Made by a program: the position numbers and the translations under genes. A stretch of DNA of 64,000 nt, taken from contig CM035233.1 in assembly GCA_020226215.1 (NCBI GenBank), positions 37,036,027-37,100,026 on the forward strand. Direction: 5' to 3'. Shown piece by piece: positions 33,471-45,860 of the stretch. The first letter of the stretch is position 1; every line of letters starts with the position of its first letter. The notes beneath the pieces were generated by a model that worked only from the letters and a program-made list of their open reading frames with translations, was not told the origin of the DNA and ran no database searches. The stretch is from Sindora glabra (Eukaryota; Streptophyta; Magnoliopsida; Fabales; Fabaceae).

Positions 33471-34686
33471 GTTGTAGTAGTTTTTTTATGTGTAATGCAT
33501 TGAAACTAATATCTCTTTGCATTAGTTTATAAGGTGTGATTTCATTCCTATTATTAATGAAGTATTCATAAAAATTATTTATAACAAATTTTAACTATTG
33601 TAACATCTTATTAATAACAAATTATGTATAAAAGAGATTAATAAATAATTTTATAACAAAATAAATTAACATTTATTTTGAAATTATTCTCTTAAGGATA
33701 AAATTGTAATGAGTGAATTTTTCATTCATTTTCTATTCAAGAAAATTTGGGGTAGGTCTCACCTCTTTTTTACTATTTTTTTTCTTCCACCTAGATTCTA
33801 CCATAAAGAGAAATATTGTTATCTACTCCTTTTCTTTCCATCAACTTTCTTTTCGCCTATTTTCTATACAAATCTTTAGATATGGGTGGTATGAGGTGGA
33901 TTATCCAAACCATCAAAATCTAAAAAGGGAAATAATAAAATCATTGGAGTAATATTATCTTTATTCTTTGTTGGTTCTTCCTTGCATGTCTTGATTCTTC
34001 CTTACATGTTGTGCCATCAGATTAAAAGAATAGATAAATATTAAGTTTAGAAAATGTGTTTAAATTTATTCAAGTTAATAAGATCACTCACTAAAGAAAA
34101 CACTATACAAAACACAATAATAATCGAATTTGACTTCCTTAATATTCATCTTTTACTTTAAAAGATAAAGTGAATTATCATGTTAGTTAATAATGAAATC
34201 AAGAACCTAAATAATTAACAATTTAAACATTATTAAGGAGTTGCTTGTTAATTTTTAAATTCCCAAACGGGTCTAACGTGAATTAAATCCACAGTAATCA
34301 AAGTGTTATCAGCATATTAATAAAAATAAAATTACTCTCTCCTCCCTATCTTTTTACTACCACGAGTAAGAAATTTCAAGTTATCGAAAAATATTTATAT
34401 GTTAAATAAAAATTATTATAAAATTTTAAATATTTAAATATAAATAAAATCTAATTTATTTTAATATATCTTTTTATTTGTATCCTTACATATAATTAAT
34501 AAGTTTCAAATATTCTTATATTTATCTAAAATAAAACTTTTCTTTTTCAATTAATGTAAAAATAAGTTGTGGGAATAATTTTATTTAAATTTATAAGAGT
34601 AGTATATTATTATTATTGTTATTATAAAAAAGAATCGTTTGTGGGGGCAATTGCCTTTACAACCCTATACCTAGATCTACCTTTAC
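31760..34686. other. AT-rich spacer between the host gene and the gypsy element
   Basis: No supported gene. An AAT-type microsatellite lies at 33439-33470. The 79-codon open frame at 33713-33952 has no domain and is likely chance. Confidence 0.5.
33439..33470. repeat. (TAA)n microsatellite
   Basis: Ten or more consecutive TAA/AAT units. Confidence 0.88.
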
Positions 34687-34691
34687 TTTTT

Positions 34692-36417
34692 TGTCACGAT
34701 CTGCATGGTCGTGATTAACATGGTTCTTGTTATTAGCCTTATTAATCTAATTTTGGTATTATTACACGCGGCAATTTAATCTATTTGTAGTCTACAAAGT
34801 AATTAATAAATTAACATCACATTTATATTTATCAAAATAATGTTTATAGTAGAGTTAGGTTTACATATATTCTTTATTTACAAATTTTCCCAAAAAGTCC
34901 CATGTATAGCTATTCTATTTTCATTTTCTAACTATGGTTGCACTCTATAAGTCTATCCTTGGGTAGCTAGTGGTAGTTATAGAGTTTCGCTTTAGTCATC
35001 TAAAATCATTTAAAAGAAAAATATAGCGAGACTCATGGTTCCAATAAGCAGATAATTTACTTGGTAAGTTATGTAAATATATATACTTATGTGTTCTCAT
35101 TCATCATGCAAACAAAATATAATCATCATTAGTGAGCATTAAGCATATCACCAAACAATAATAATATTAATTTCACCTTATCTCTCCCAACATCAGTTAC
35201 GCCTCAGCCTTGTCCTTCCAAATATCATTTCTCTTATATAGTAATCATATGCAAAGATTCAAATATGGTGTTTCATGTTCATATTTCACTTTACAACTTG
35301 GATTCATATCATCCATAGCACACGTACATTAGCTATTAAATCAATTGTCATGTTTTGGTCACTCTATTAGGTGTTACTTATGATAACACTCAAATTCTAT
35401 AGCTTACTTGTCATTTTTTTTATGTACAAAAGCTTATGTCTAATTAATATCTTCTTTCCTAACTTACTTTGCTTTGTTAATTAGGAAAATAAAAATAGAG
35501 TAAGGATACTCGCATATAGTACTTGAATAGAAGCCAATTTTGTGCTAGCATTTGAGTATTATACACAAGTATTTAGAGGTAATAAATCTAGACCGCCTAG
35601 TACTTGAGTATAATATTCAACTTCTAGCCATTTTTTACTAGTACTTGAATACTATATTCAAGTACCCTTCTAAGTTTTCTAGAAATCCAATTTGAAATGC
35701 AAAAATCACATCCAATCACCCTAAATTTCATTATTTAACTTATTAATATGCATATATTCAATTTATCACATCATACATTAGTAATTTCCAGCTAAACTCA
35801 GCTAGCCTTAATTCTCTATTTCAATCTAATTCATCATTCAACTTCAAGAATTAACAATAACAAGCTCAATTTAAATAGAATCATGAGATTTAAGTAAATA
35901 GATTATCCACTCACCTTAATCCAAGAAAAGAATGAGGGTAAAGTCAATTTGTGCAAGTTTTGGACCTTATTACATTAAAAACTAAGTTACATTCAAAAAA
36001 TTCCCTAATTCCTTATCCAAGAACTAGATTCTGACCAACTTTCTATGATTGCTATTTTAGAGAGGACTATACCTTGTTAAATGGAAGAGCTAATTTCCTT
36101 ACTACTTGAATTGCATAAACTTGGTTGTAAGAAGTTAAACGATATAATTAGTGAGGGTAGGAATGGGATTTTATGGTGTTATTAAAGGCATTTTCAAAAA
36201 TCTTTTGCTTCAGTTTCTTTTAAGCATTCTATTTCAATTCTAACTTCATACATTATCATAATTAATCAAATCACACTCATTTTTAGCTTTAATTTTCATT
36301 TCCTATAATTCATTACATATCTTAAGCCTTTACATAACTTTCCTAATTATTAGTATTTTATTGGATTATCATTTAAGAAATTAAAATATAATTTTATAAA
36401 TTTAGGAAAGTGTGGAA
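34692..36417 (-). repeat. Gypsy 3' LTR
   Basis: Matches 41398-43267. Shared landmarks include TGGTTCTTGT, GAGACTCATG and ATCATGAGATTTAAGTA. The terminal TG/CA at the left-coordinate end is clear; the other end is diverged. Confidence 0.83.
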
Positions 36418-36670
36418 TTTGCCCTTAAATTCTTAAGATTTAGCATTGATAAGAACATGATAATTAACTATTAAGCTTACTAACAAGATACAAGGATTTC
36501 CTTCTTATTTCAGTTTTAAATTCTTAGGTTGCTTCTTCTACCCCATGCTTTTCCTAATGGATTTTCATAAAAGGAATTATTTTGGATCTTAATTTATGAA
36601 TTTAATGATCCAAGATTTTAACTAGTAATTCTTTAAATAAAAACTTCAAATCTAATTGGAGTGATTCATT

Positions 36671-37700
36671 TTAAGTAACATGAGAAGGATTAAGAAGATA
36701 TTTTCGCAACATTAATATGTGTAACATTGGATGAGTGGAACATGATTCACTTGGCAAATCAAGATAGTAAACAATAGAACCAACATGCTGAATGATTTGG
36801 AATGGACTAATGTAATATGAAGCTAGTTTCCTTTTCTTGCCAAATTTCATCACCTCTTTTATTGGAAAAACTGTTAAGAACATAAACTCTCCCAATTGGA
36901 ACTCTAATTCTCTCATTTTTCTTATTTATGTTTGATTTTTGATAATTCTATGCTATTTTCAATCTATCCTAGATTATTCCCACTTTTCAAGTGTATCAGA
37001 AATAAGGTCAAGGCTAAGAAGTTTGGCTTCTACTAGTTCAAGCCATCCTATCAAAGATCTATAACAACTAACATACAAAGCTTTATACGGAGCTTTCTTG
37101 ATGAAAATTGATAATTATTTTTATATATGAATTCAATTAAAGGTAAATATTTCTTTCAACTACCCTTAAATTCAAGGTTATGCACACATAACATATCTTC
37201 AAAGATCTAAGTTATAAGCTTAAATTGAACAACTATTTGAAAGTCAAAGTTTTACTAAAATATGATTGAGTTCTAAAAGCTTGTTGTAAGGATCGCTAAA
37301 ATGAGCTGTAAATTGAGTGTTGCAAAAAAATAACAAGTAATAGAATTCCATATAAAGGAACTATTTATTTAAGATATAATTAAGCATATTAAGCAACAAA
37401 ATAATTAGTTTTGATAGAAAGGAAGTGAGCTATCTTTGCTAACCTCTTAATTATAACTTATATTGAATCAATTCCTTTCTGAATCTTTGGAAAGTTGACA
37501 AGGAAGTCCAAGATTACACTTTCGCACTTCTATTCAGGAATTGGAAAAGGCTAGTGTAAATCAGAAAACTTTTGATGTTTATGCTAATAGGTAAGGCATT
37601 TTAGCATAAATTCTGGCATATCACACTTCATTCCTTTCCACCAAAAGTGTTGTTATAGATCATGATATATTTTAGTCACATTTGAATGCATTGTATAGGA
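36671..37700 (-). pseudogene. Gypsy integrase remnant
   Basis: At 36671-36916 the frame reads LEFQLGEFMFL, FGKKRKLASYYISPFQI and later HPMLHILMLRKYL, the conserved C-terminal integrase segment. Upstream, near 37500-37660, the text after YNNTFGGKE resembles the zinc-binding start of integrase. The central catalytic core is badly decayed. Confidence 0.75.
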
Positions 37701-37949
37701 AAAATTATGAGCTTGTTGAAGTAATTCATTTTTTTCACATGTTGAAACCCATAATAATTATTGGAACCAAATTACACATTATTCATCTATTATTAATTCA
37801 AAATTTTAATCTCCTATCACCTTTTCTTTCATTGAAGGATACTAAGAATCTTGCTTTTATAATTCCTTAATTCTTTCTTTTAACACATATTGAACTGCTA
37901 TATAAGTGATGATTACTACTTGATCATCGTTTTATATACTATCTAGGGT

Positions 37950-39130
37950 TCCTAATGACTTTTAACTTAAAGCCTTAGCCATGAGATTCATTTTTCTTGG
38001 ATGATAATGGATGGTGCGATCATAATCTTTTATTAACTCCACCCATTGATGCTGTCTCAAATTCAAATCTTTTTAATTGAAAATGTATTTTAGGCTTTCA
38101 TAGTTAGTATATATTTCACAAGATTTACCATACATTAGATTTTTAAGGCAAATACAATTGCAATCATTTTAAGATCATGCATTGGATAATTCAACTTATG
38201 TTTCTTTAATTATTAGAATGCACATGCAATCATTTTTCTATTTTACATTAAAACATGACCTAATCCAATTTTAGAAGCATCAAAATATACTAAAAACCTA
38301 CCAGATCTTAAAGGAAGAACTAGAATTGGAGCGATTGTCAAATAGGTTTTCAATTGTTAGAAGCTATTTTCATAATTATCTAAGCATTTAAACTTTACTC
38401 TTTTCTAAGTAAGTTTCATTAATAAGAAAGCTATTTTAGAAAAACCTTTAATGAAGTGGCAATAATATTTAGCCATTCTAAGAAAGTTATAAATTTTAGA
38501 AATAATGGAAGGTTGAGGCTAAGCTTGAATTGCTTCTATCTTCTCTGAATTAACTTGAATGCCATTCTAGGAAATCATGTCTTAGGAATTTCATAGTCGA
38601 AAGTAAGAATTCATATTTCAAGAATTTTGCAAAGAGTTAATGATCATAAAGAGTTTACAAAACAATTCAAAAGTGTTAAGCTTATTTTGATTCATTCTTG
38701 GAATAAATGAGGATGTCATCAATGGAAACAATTATGAACTTTTCAAGAAATAGTTTAAATATCTAGTTCATAAGATCCATGAAGGTTACAGAAACATTAG
38801 CAAGGTTGAATGATATAACAAGAAATTTATAGTGATAATAGTGAGTTTTAAAAGCTATTTTAGGAATATCTTCTTTTCAAAATTGCAATTAATGATAGCT
38901 AGAATGCAAACTAATTTTGGTGAAACATTTAACACTTTACAATTGATCAAATAAGTCATTAATTCAAAGCAAAGGGTATTTGTTTTTCATAATGATTTTG
39001 TTTAGTTGCTAATAGTTAATATATAGATATAAGGTTCCATCTTTATTTTCCATAAACAAAATAAGAACAACCCACGAAGATAAGCTAGGTCGAATGAAAC
39101 CCTTATTGATTAACTTTTATAATTACTTTT
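37950..39130 (-). pseudogene. Gypsy reverse transcriptase and RNase H remnant
   Basis: RT text reads ANVSVTFMDLMN and then VSIDDILIYSKN, with the catalytic I-D-D-I-L at 38709-38723 still present. RNase H follows with VYFDASKIGLGHVLM and KKHKLNYPMHDLKMIAIVFA (about 38080-38310), then a decayed tail with SINGW at about 38040. Interrupted by many stops. Confidence 0.78.
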
Positions 39131-39397
39131 TCAATTCTAGACCATTTGGTATAGAGGAATAGAGATGGGATCAATATCAAGAGTAATATTAATATTGAAT
39201 TTCATGGTCTATAGGTAGACTAGGAAGATCTTTTAGGAACATATTACGGAACTCACAAAAATAGAAACATCTTTTATAGCAAGAGAAAAATGGTTGAGAT
39301 CTTGTATAATAGCAAGATAAATGGAGCATCCATCACAAATAAGTTTCAAAGCCTTTAAGCGGGATATAATTCCAGTGACACCGAAATTCTTTTCTTT

Positions 39398-39622
39398 CTA
39401 AAAGATAATAAAAAGAGTTCCTTTTATAACAAAAGAGAATCTTTTGTTAAAACAATCTATTTGAGCTTGATATATTGATAACCAATCTATACACAAGATA
39501 ATGTTATAATCTATCATTTCCAAAAGAACCAAATTTACAAGCATAATTTGATTATGAATACATACAAGATAACTTCCTATGAACTGAGTAGCTACTAGAG
39601 TTTTATCTATCGATGTTAACAT
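39398..39622 (-). pseudogene. Gypsy aspartic protease remnant
   Basis: The frame reads DYNIILCIDWLSIYQAQIDC then FNKR, the conserved segment downstream of the retropepsin active site (G-M-D-W-L in active relatives). The active-site DSG is not seen in this fragment. Confidence 0.7.
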
Positions 39623-39999
39623 AATGAATTTGATAATTTACTAAGAAGCTTGTTTAACAATATAGTAAATTTCATAGAAATAGAAGAATGTATAGCTTTG
39701 AGGTCTATCAAAATGTAAACAAGTTTTCAATAGAAAGAATACCTGCAAGATGGCATTAGAAACTTAAGTCTTTTAATAGGTCAAAGTATATACTTTAGCT
39801 TAGTTTCCTAGTTGTTTCTTTCCCTTAAGGTTTCCATTACCACTTAGGCTTTGAGATACTTAATGCTAAAAGGAAACTAGTTTATTCTCAATTAGATTTT
39901 AAAGAAGTGTTAAACAATTTACATTTAAGCTTAAAGGGTTATTTAGATGATCTTTTCACTTATGGCCATATTGACCATATTGGTAATAGAGTATATTTA

Positions 40000-40980
40000 T
40001 CATATTGCATGAGCAAAGGGATCAATTGCCATATTGATTACACCTAGGGATTTCCTTATAAAAATTACTTTAGTTTTAAGTAATTTTCCTACCAAAATTA
40101 CGAAGAGCACTAAAAAAGGAGGAAGATGAAGAAGAAAATTGGCTTTTTCCTCTAAAAGGTGCCTTAAAGGCATTTCTAGGATGAAATAGTGAAGTTGGTT
40201 GATTTTTTTCAATTTGAGAAAAATGAGGTAGAGGCATTCCTTTAACATTTGAAGATTAACTAGGTCCCTTGGACTTATCATGTTCTCTACTAGATTGTGA
40301 TCTCCTCTCATCTTAATTTCTAATTTCTAAGCATATACTTGACTTCTAATGCCTAATCAAGAACATTCTAGAAGGTAGTGTCTTTTGAGATATGTGTGAC
40401 ATTATAAAAATAATCACGAAGGCTATAACCAAACTTATAAACAGTTACTTTTTCATTAGGAATGATATATCTCATATAGCTAGCTAAATAAAGGAACTCA
40501 ATCACATATTCATTTACGGACATTACTACTTTAAATTTTCAAACTTATAGATTTAAACTTCTCTAAGATTAGGAGATAGAAATTAATTAAGAAACATTTA
40601 TCATAAATCAAGCTAAGTTAAAGGCGGTAAAGAAGGATCTTAATCCTTTATTGTACTAGCAGACTAAAAATGAGCAAAATCTTCATCCCTAGACCTAACA
40701 AGTTCTATCATTATGGAATCAGAACAAATCACCATTTTACAATAACGCTCAATTTGAGCAAGAAATTAATAGGGATCAATGTTAGACTCACATTTAGAGA
40801 AATGAAGAGGCTTCAATATATTAAACTTATGAAGAATTGAAAGTTTATTAGTAAGAATAATTTTAGGTGAAGTTAGTTCTTTTTCTTTTTTGTGATTAGA
40901 GGCTTAGTTCTCTTGATCCTAGTTTTATTCTCGCTCTTGCTCCTGATAAAGAATTTGAGCCATATTAGTCAGAAGCTACT
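40000..40980 (-). pseudogene. Gypsy gag remnant
   Basis: Minus-strand fragments resemble plant gypsy gag: EYVIEFLYLASYMRYIIPNE followed by YKFGYSLRDYF (about 40430-40520), and MAQILYQEQERE near 40960. A zinc-knuckle region near 40050 has lost its cysteines. Stops and frameshifts are frequent. Confidence 0.6.
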
Positions 40981-41377
40981 ATCAGAAAGTAATAGGCCCT
41001 AAAGGTATATTTTATTCATCATTAGCCTTATGAGTACCACTATAAGCTTGTGACCCTCTAGATGATCCATCATCCCTTGGATCATTAACTTTGTAATTAT
41101 TTAAATTTGTTATAGCCTATATTAAAAGGAAGTCCAAATATTTAATTAACCTAACATTCTTATACATAATTATTTCAACAATTATTTCAACAATTATTCC
41201 TATAAAAAGCTTCGCCATAATTGGTTCATAACTTAGGGCCCATCAAAATGATATTAGTGGTATGTGTTCTCAGATGTGCACATTTCATTGATATAGTTTT
41301 GATTGACATTTAATAAAGTAGTTAGACTCAAATCCTATTTATCCTATCCTAGCCTATTTCTAACCTAATTCCTAAAA

Positions 41378-41397
41378 GTTGGCTTTAATACTAATTT
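41378..41397 (-). promoter_or_regulatory. Decayed gypsy primer-binding site
   Basis: Just inside the 5' LTR the element strand reads TTAGTATTAAAGCC. It differs from the initiator-Met primer site TTGGTATCAGAGCC only by G-to-A and C-to-T changes. Confidence 0.7.
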
Positions 41398-43267
41398 TGT
41401 CACAACTTGCCTTGCTGTGACTAGTATGGTTCTTGTAATTAGTTACCATTAGCCTTACTAACCTAATTTTGGTATCATCATATGCAATAATTTAATCTAT
41501 TTATAGTCTAGAAACTAATTAATAAATTAATATCATATTTATATTTATTAAAATAATATTTATAGTGGAATAGTTCATATAAATTCTTTATTTACAAATT
41601 TCCTCAAAAAGCCCCATCTATAGTTATTCTATTTTCATCTTATAATTATAGCTACACTTTATAAGTTTAACCTTAGGTAGTAAGTGTAGCTATAGAGCTT
41701 TCCTTTAGTAACCTAAAATCATTTAAAAGAAAAAATAGTGAGACTCATGATCCTATTAAGTAAATAATTTACTTAGCAAGTTATATAAATATATATACTT
41801 ATGTGTTCTTATTCATGATGCAAACAAAATATAATCATTATTAGTGAAAATTAAGCATATCACTAAACAATAACATTAATATTAATTTTGCTTTGTGTCT
41901 GCTAACATTAATCATGCCTTAGTCTTGTTCCTTTAGATATCGTTTCCTTTATATAGTAATTATATGCAAAATTTGAATCTAGTGTTTCATGTTCATATCT
42001 CACTCTACAACTTGGATTAATATCATCCATAGCTTACATACATTAGCTGCTAAATCAATTGTCATGTTTTGGTTACTCTATTAGGTGTTACTTATGATAA
42101 CATTCAAATTCTATAGCCTGCTTATCTTTTTTTCTTTTATACAAAAGCTTATATCTACTTAATATCTTCTGTCTCAACTTTTTTACTTTGTCAATTGAGA
42201 AAATAAAAATAAGGTAAGGGTACTCAAGTATAGTACTTGAATACAAGTTAATTCTATGCCAGTATTTAAAAATTATACTTGAGTATTTAGAGGCATTAAG
42301 TTTGAACCTCTTCATACTCAAGTATAATATCTTACTACTAGTCATTTTTAGCTTGTGCTTGAATACTATATTTAAGTATTTTTCTTGGCTTGTGCTTGAA
42401 TACTATATTTAAGTATTTTTCTTGGTTTTCTAAAAATCTAGTCCCAAATGTAGAAATCATAACTTAATCATCCTAAATTTCATTATTCAACTTATCAATT
42501 CACATAAATTCAATTCATCACTTCATATATTAGTAATTTCTAATTGAACCCAGCTTAAACTAACCTTCAATTCCTTATTTCAATCTAATTTATCATTAAC
42601 TTCAACAAATAACAATAGCAAATTCAATTTAAATAAAATCATGAGATTTAAGTAGATTATTTGCTTACCTTAATCCAAGAAGAGAATGAGGATAAAGTTC
42701 ATTTATGCAAGTTTTGGATCCTATTACATCAACAATTAAGTTATATTAAAAAATCTCTAATTCCTTATTTAAGAACTAAATTCTTACTAACTTCCTATAA
42801 TTGCTAATTTTGAGATGACCACACCTTGCTAAATGGAAAAGCAAATTGAAATCTTCTATTTCCTTATTACTTGAATTGCATCAACTTGGTTGTAAGAAAT
42901 TGAGGGATGTAAGATGAGTAGAGGAAGGAGGAAGGAGATCGATGGTAGGTGAGGCATGAAATGGAGTAATAAGGTTAATTGGAAGGACTTCTAATTAGTG
43001 AAGGCAGGAATGGGATTTTAGGGTATTATTAAAGGCATTTTTGAAAATCTTTCCCTTACATTTTTTCTAGGCGTTCTATTTCAAATCTAACTTCACATAT
43101 TATCATAATTAATCAAGTTACACTTATTTTTACCTTAAATCTTCATTTTTTTTTTATAATTATTTACCTATTTTAAGCTTTTCCATAGTTTTGTAATTAT
43201 CAATATTTTACTAGATTACTATTTTAGAAATTAAAATAGAATTTTATAAATTTAAGGGGGTGTAACA
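41398..43267 (-). repeat. Gypsy 5' LTR
   Basis: Aligns along its length with 34692-36417, with many transitions. It is longer, owing to extra sequence near 42900-42990 and a perfect tandem duplication of 37 bp (42351-42387 and 42388-42424). Confidence 0.85.
42351..42424. repeat. Perfect 2 x 37-bp tandem duplication in the gypsy LTR
   Basis: Copies at 42351-42387 and 42388-42424 are identical. The other LTR has a single copy, so the duplication arose after insertion. Confidence 0.85.
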
Positions 43268-43272
43268 TTTTT

Positions 43273-43949
43273 ACCCATAATTTAAAATTATTTTACATAA
43301 TTTACGAAAGTTAAAATTACTTTTTCCCAAATACTCTCTCAGTCTCTTTTTATCTATTGCTTTAGTTTAGAAATTCAATAAAGTATTAATTATTTTTTTA
43401 ATTTTATCTTTCTTTAACTCTAATAAATGTTTAATTACTCTCCATATTTATCATAAACAATCTCAATAAATTTATTCTATCATGTTTCTTTCTCTATGCT
43501 TAACCACCTTGAACTTTGTGATTTGAATAATGGAATAAATTTTAAATATAAAAAGATTATAAGAGAATTACCTAACAACATAAAACAAAAATGTTGTGTA
43601 ATAAAAAAGGAGAGAAGAGGATTTGAAACCTCACCATTTACTTCTATTGATTTTAGAGAGAGAAAAATATGGTTTTTAATTTAGAAGTCATTATATTCTT
43701 ATTAGAATTTATATTTTAAAAAATTTATATTTATCTTTATAAAATTTATCTCATTTATATTTTATGAAATAAGGAGAATCCATTCTTTAAAAAAATGGTA
43801 AAGGGATTAGTTCTATTTTGAATAATGTAGAAAGGTATGCAATGAGATACTAATTTGCAGATAATTTGTAGCCATTTATGCATGGTATGTTTGGTATTTC
43901 ATATGCACGAGATGTCATTTATTTCCCATTCCATCAAGGATGATGTTGT
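43273..43949. other. AT-rich spacer
   Basis: No supported gene. The 62-codon plus-strand frame at 43496-43684 has no recognisable domain. Confidence 0.5.
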
Positions 43950-44143
43950 TAGGAATTATCAATGGCGGAGTCAAGATCCTAAGGTTAGTGGGGGTAATTG
44001 TTTTTTAATATTTTAATGGGATAAAATTTGAATATCAGTTAGGATATTTTGAAAAATACATATAGTTTTACATAATATTTTAAAAAGTTAGTAGGGGAAC
44101 ATGTTTACATTGAAATAAATGTAGCTCTACCGCTAGGAATTAT
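43950..44143. mobile_element. Mutator-like MITE (about 174 bp) with target duplication
   Basis: TAGGAATTAT at 43950-43959 recurs exactly at 44134-44143. Between them the element starts CAATGGCGGAGTCAAG and ends GTAGCTCTACCGC, imperfect inverted ends of the GGCGGAG.../...CTCCGCC type. A direct repeat of 9-10 bp fits Mutator-like target duplication. Non-coding. Confidence 0.65.
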
Positions 44144-45860
44144 TGGAACTTGGAACCTCTAACTAAATGAACTAAATCAGTTGAAAAATGTGCTAATTAA
44201 GACTAATGAAAGTATTTAATTAACCATACATTGAAGGTCTTCAATTTTAATCATGTTGTAGAGTTTTCACTCTTAAAATTGTAAAAGCAATCCTTTTGTC
44301 TTTTTTTAACTATTGTTTAAGTTAAAAATGTAGAAATAAAGAATAAAAGTTACATTTTACTAATTTCAATTTGTGTGAGAAGTTATTAGGTTTTATTATA
44401 TTAGGAGAGGATAATATGGATAAAATTAAAATATAATAATAAATATATTCTTAATTTTTAGAATGATAAATTAAAAAATCACTTACCTAAAACAATAAAT
44501 AAAAAAGTGTAAACAATAATTATGTTTTGATCCTCATCTCTACTTTTAAAATAAAATAACATGTTGGAATAAACATAGAAAGAAATACAAATAAACTTTT
44601 AAAATATAATTGTTAAATAGATTCATTTAATCCATTTCCAAGCTGATTTATGTGGATTGGTTGTAAATGAATTAGACTAGACCTAGTTCACAAAAATTAT
44701 TAACTCCCCAAATAGGAGTCCAAGTCTTAATATTTGCAAACTAGTTCCAAGGACTTTTTCTTTTTCTTTTTTAAAATAATTTTAAGGCTTTTGAAATAAT
44801 TTTAAAGTTAAAATAACAATTATAAATTTAAACATCATACGTTTAACGCATTCTTAATTCATACCAACAATTCAAGATTAAATAAATTATAATAAAAAAT
44901 TATTAACTTTAAAATTATTAATTTAGAAATAAAACCATTAACTTAGAAATAATTTATTTAAATTAGATTAAGTTAAAAGATAAAGAATTAAGTTTGGAAG
45001 TAAGTATTAGATTGTTAGATGAAGATCAATATCGTGTGTTAGTTTAGTTTAGTTTAAAAGTAAAAATCTAAAAAGGAAACAAATATGGACCTGTCTAGTC
45101 CGGTCCATGTGGATCAAACCACTTTAGGTCTGAATTTAAACAAACTCATACTTTATGGGTCCTAGCCTGTATTTTTTTAATTCACAAATCTATCTATGAA
45201 CCTAGATTTGTTTCAATAACTCTACTTTGAACTATACTTTAGTGTTACATTACTCCTTTGAAGTTTCAAAACTTATAAATAACCTCCCTTAAAAATTTTT
45301 AAAAAGGTAAAAATATTGATAATTTAATTTAAAAAATAAAAAAATATAAGTCACTCATAATTATTTTTAATATGAATTTAGGCAATTTTTATTAGTATTT
45401 ATTCTAAAATAAGATATTAACAATAAAATTGATTTATAATGCCTTTATCATATAATTGAAAATAAACATATTGATTAAATTATTGTTGAAACTTAACTTA
45501 ATTGTATTTAGGGAGGTAAGATATGCATTTCTTTTGTTTTTTTCCATTACTTTTTTAACTTTAATATCTTAAAAAATAGGTAGAAAAAATTATAAGTGAT
45601 CCATTTTTGTCTTTTTCTATTTGCTTTAATTAAAATTTTAATAATTTTCATTTTTAAAAAACTCCAAAGAAATTATTTATGGTTTTTAAATCTTTAAGAA
45701 AATTATGTGAAATAGGCCTTACTTTTAGGTTATTTGGATTTTGCCTTTGAATATATGATGAAAGGTTAACATTGGCAAATTAGAAGTTAGATGACTTTAT
45801 TGTTCACTATGGAATGGATAATATTCATAATTTAATAAGCATTCATGGAATTTATTTGTC
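44144..45860. other. AT-rich spacer
   Basis: No supported gene or RNA. A GC-richer stretch at about 45085-45200 (CCGGTCCATGTGG) may be old repeat sequence, but I cannot name it. Confidence 0.45.

Larger units (their letters stand above)
34692..43267 (-). mobile_element. Old full-structure Ty3-gypsy retrotransposon
   Basis: About 8.58 kb. The diverged direct repeats 34692-36417 and 41398-43267 begin TGTCAC on the plus strand, and the right one ends TGTAACA, so on the element strand the LTR starts TGTTACACCCCC and ends GTGACA. A 5-bp direct repeat TTTTT flanks the element (34687-34691 and 43268-43272). Internal remnants on the minus strand lie in gypsy order from right to left: gag (about 40000-40980), protease (39398-39622), RT and RNase H (about 37950-39130), integrase (36671-37700). 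Every frame is interrupted. LTR divergence, an indel of about 80 bp between the LTRs and saturation with stops mark it as ancient. Confidence 0.88.
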
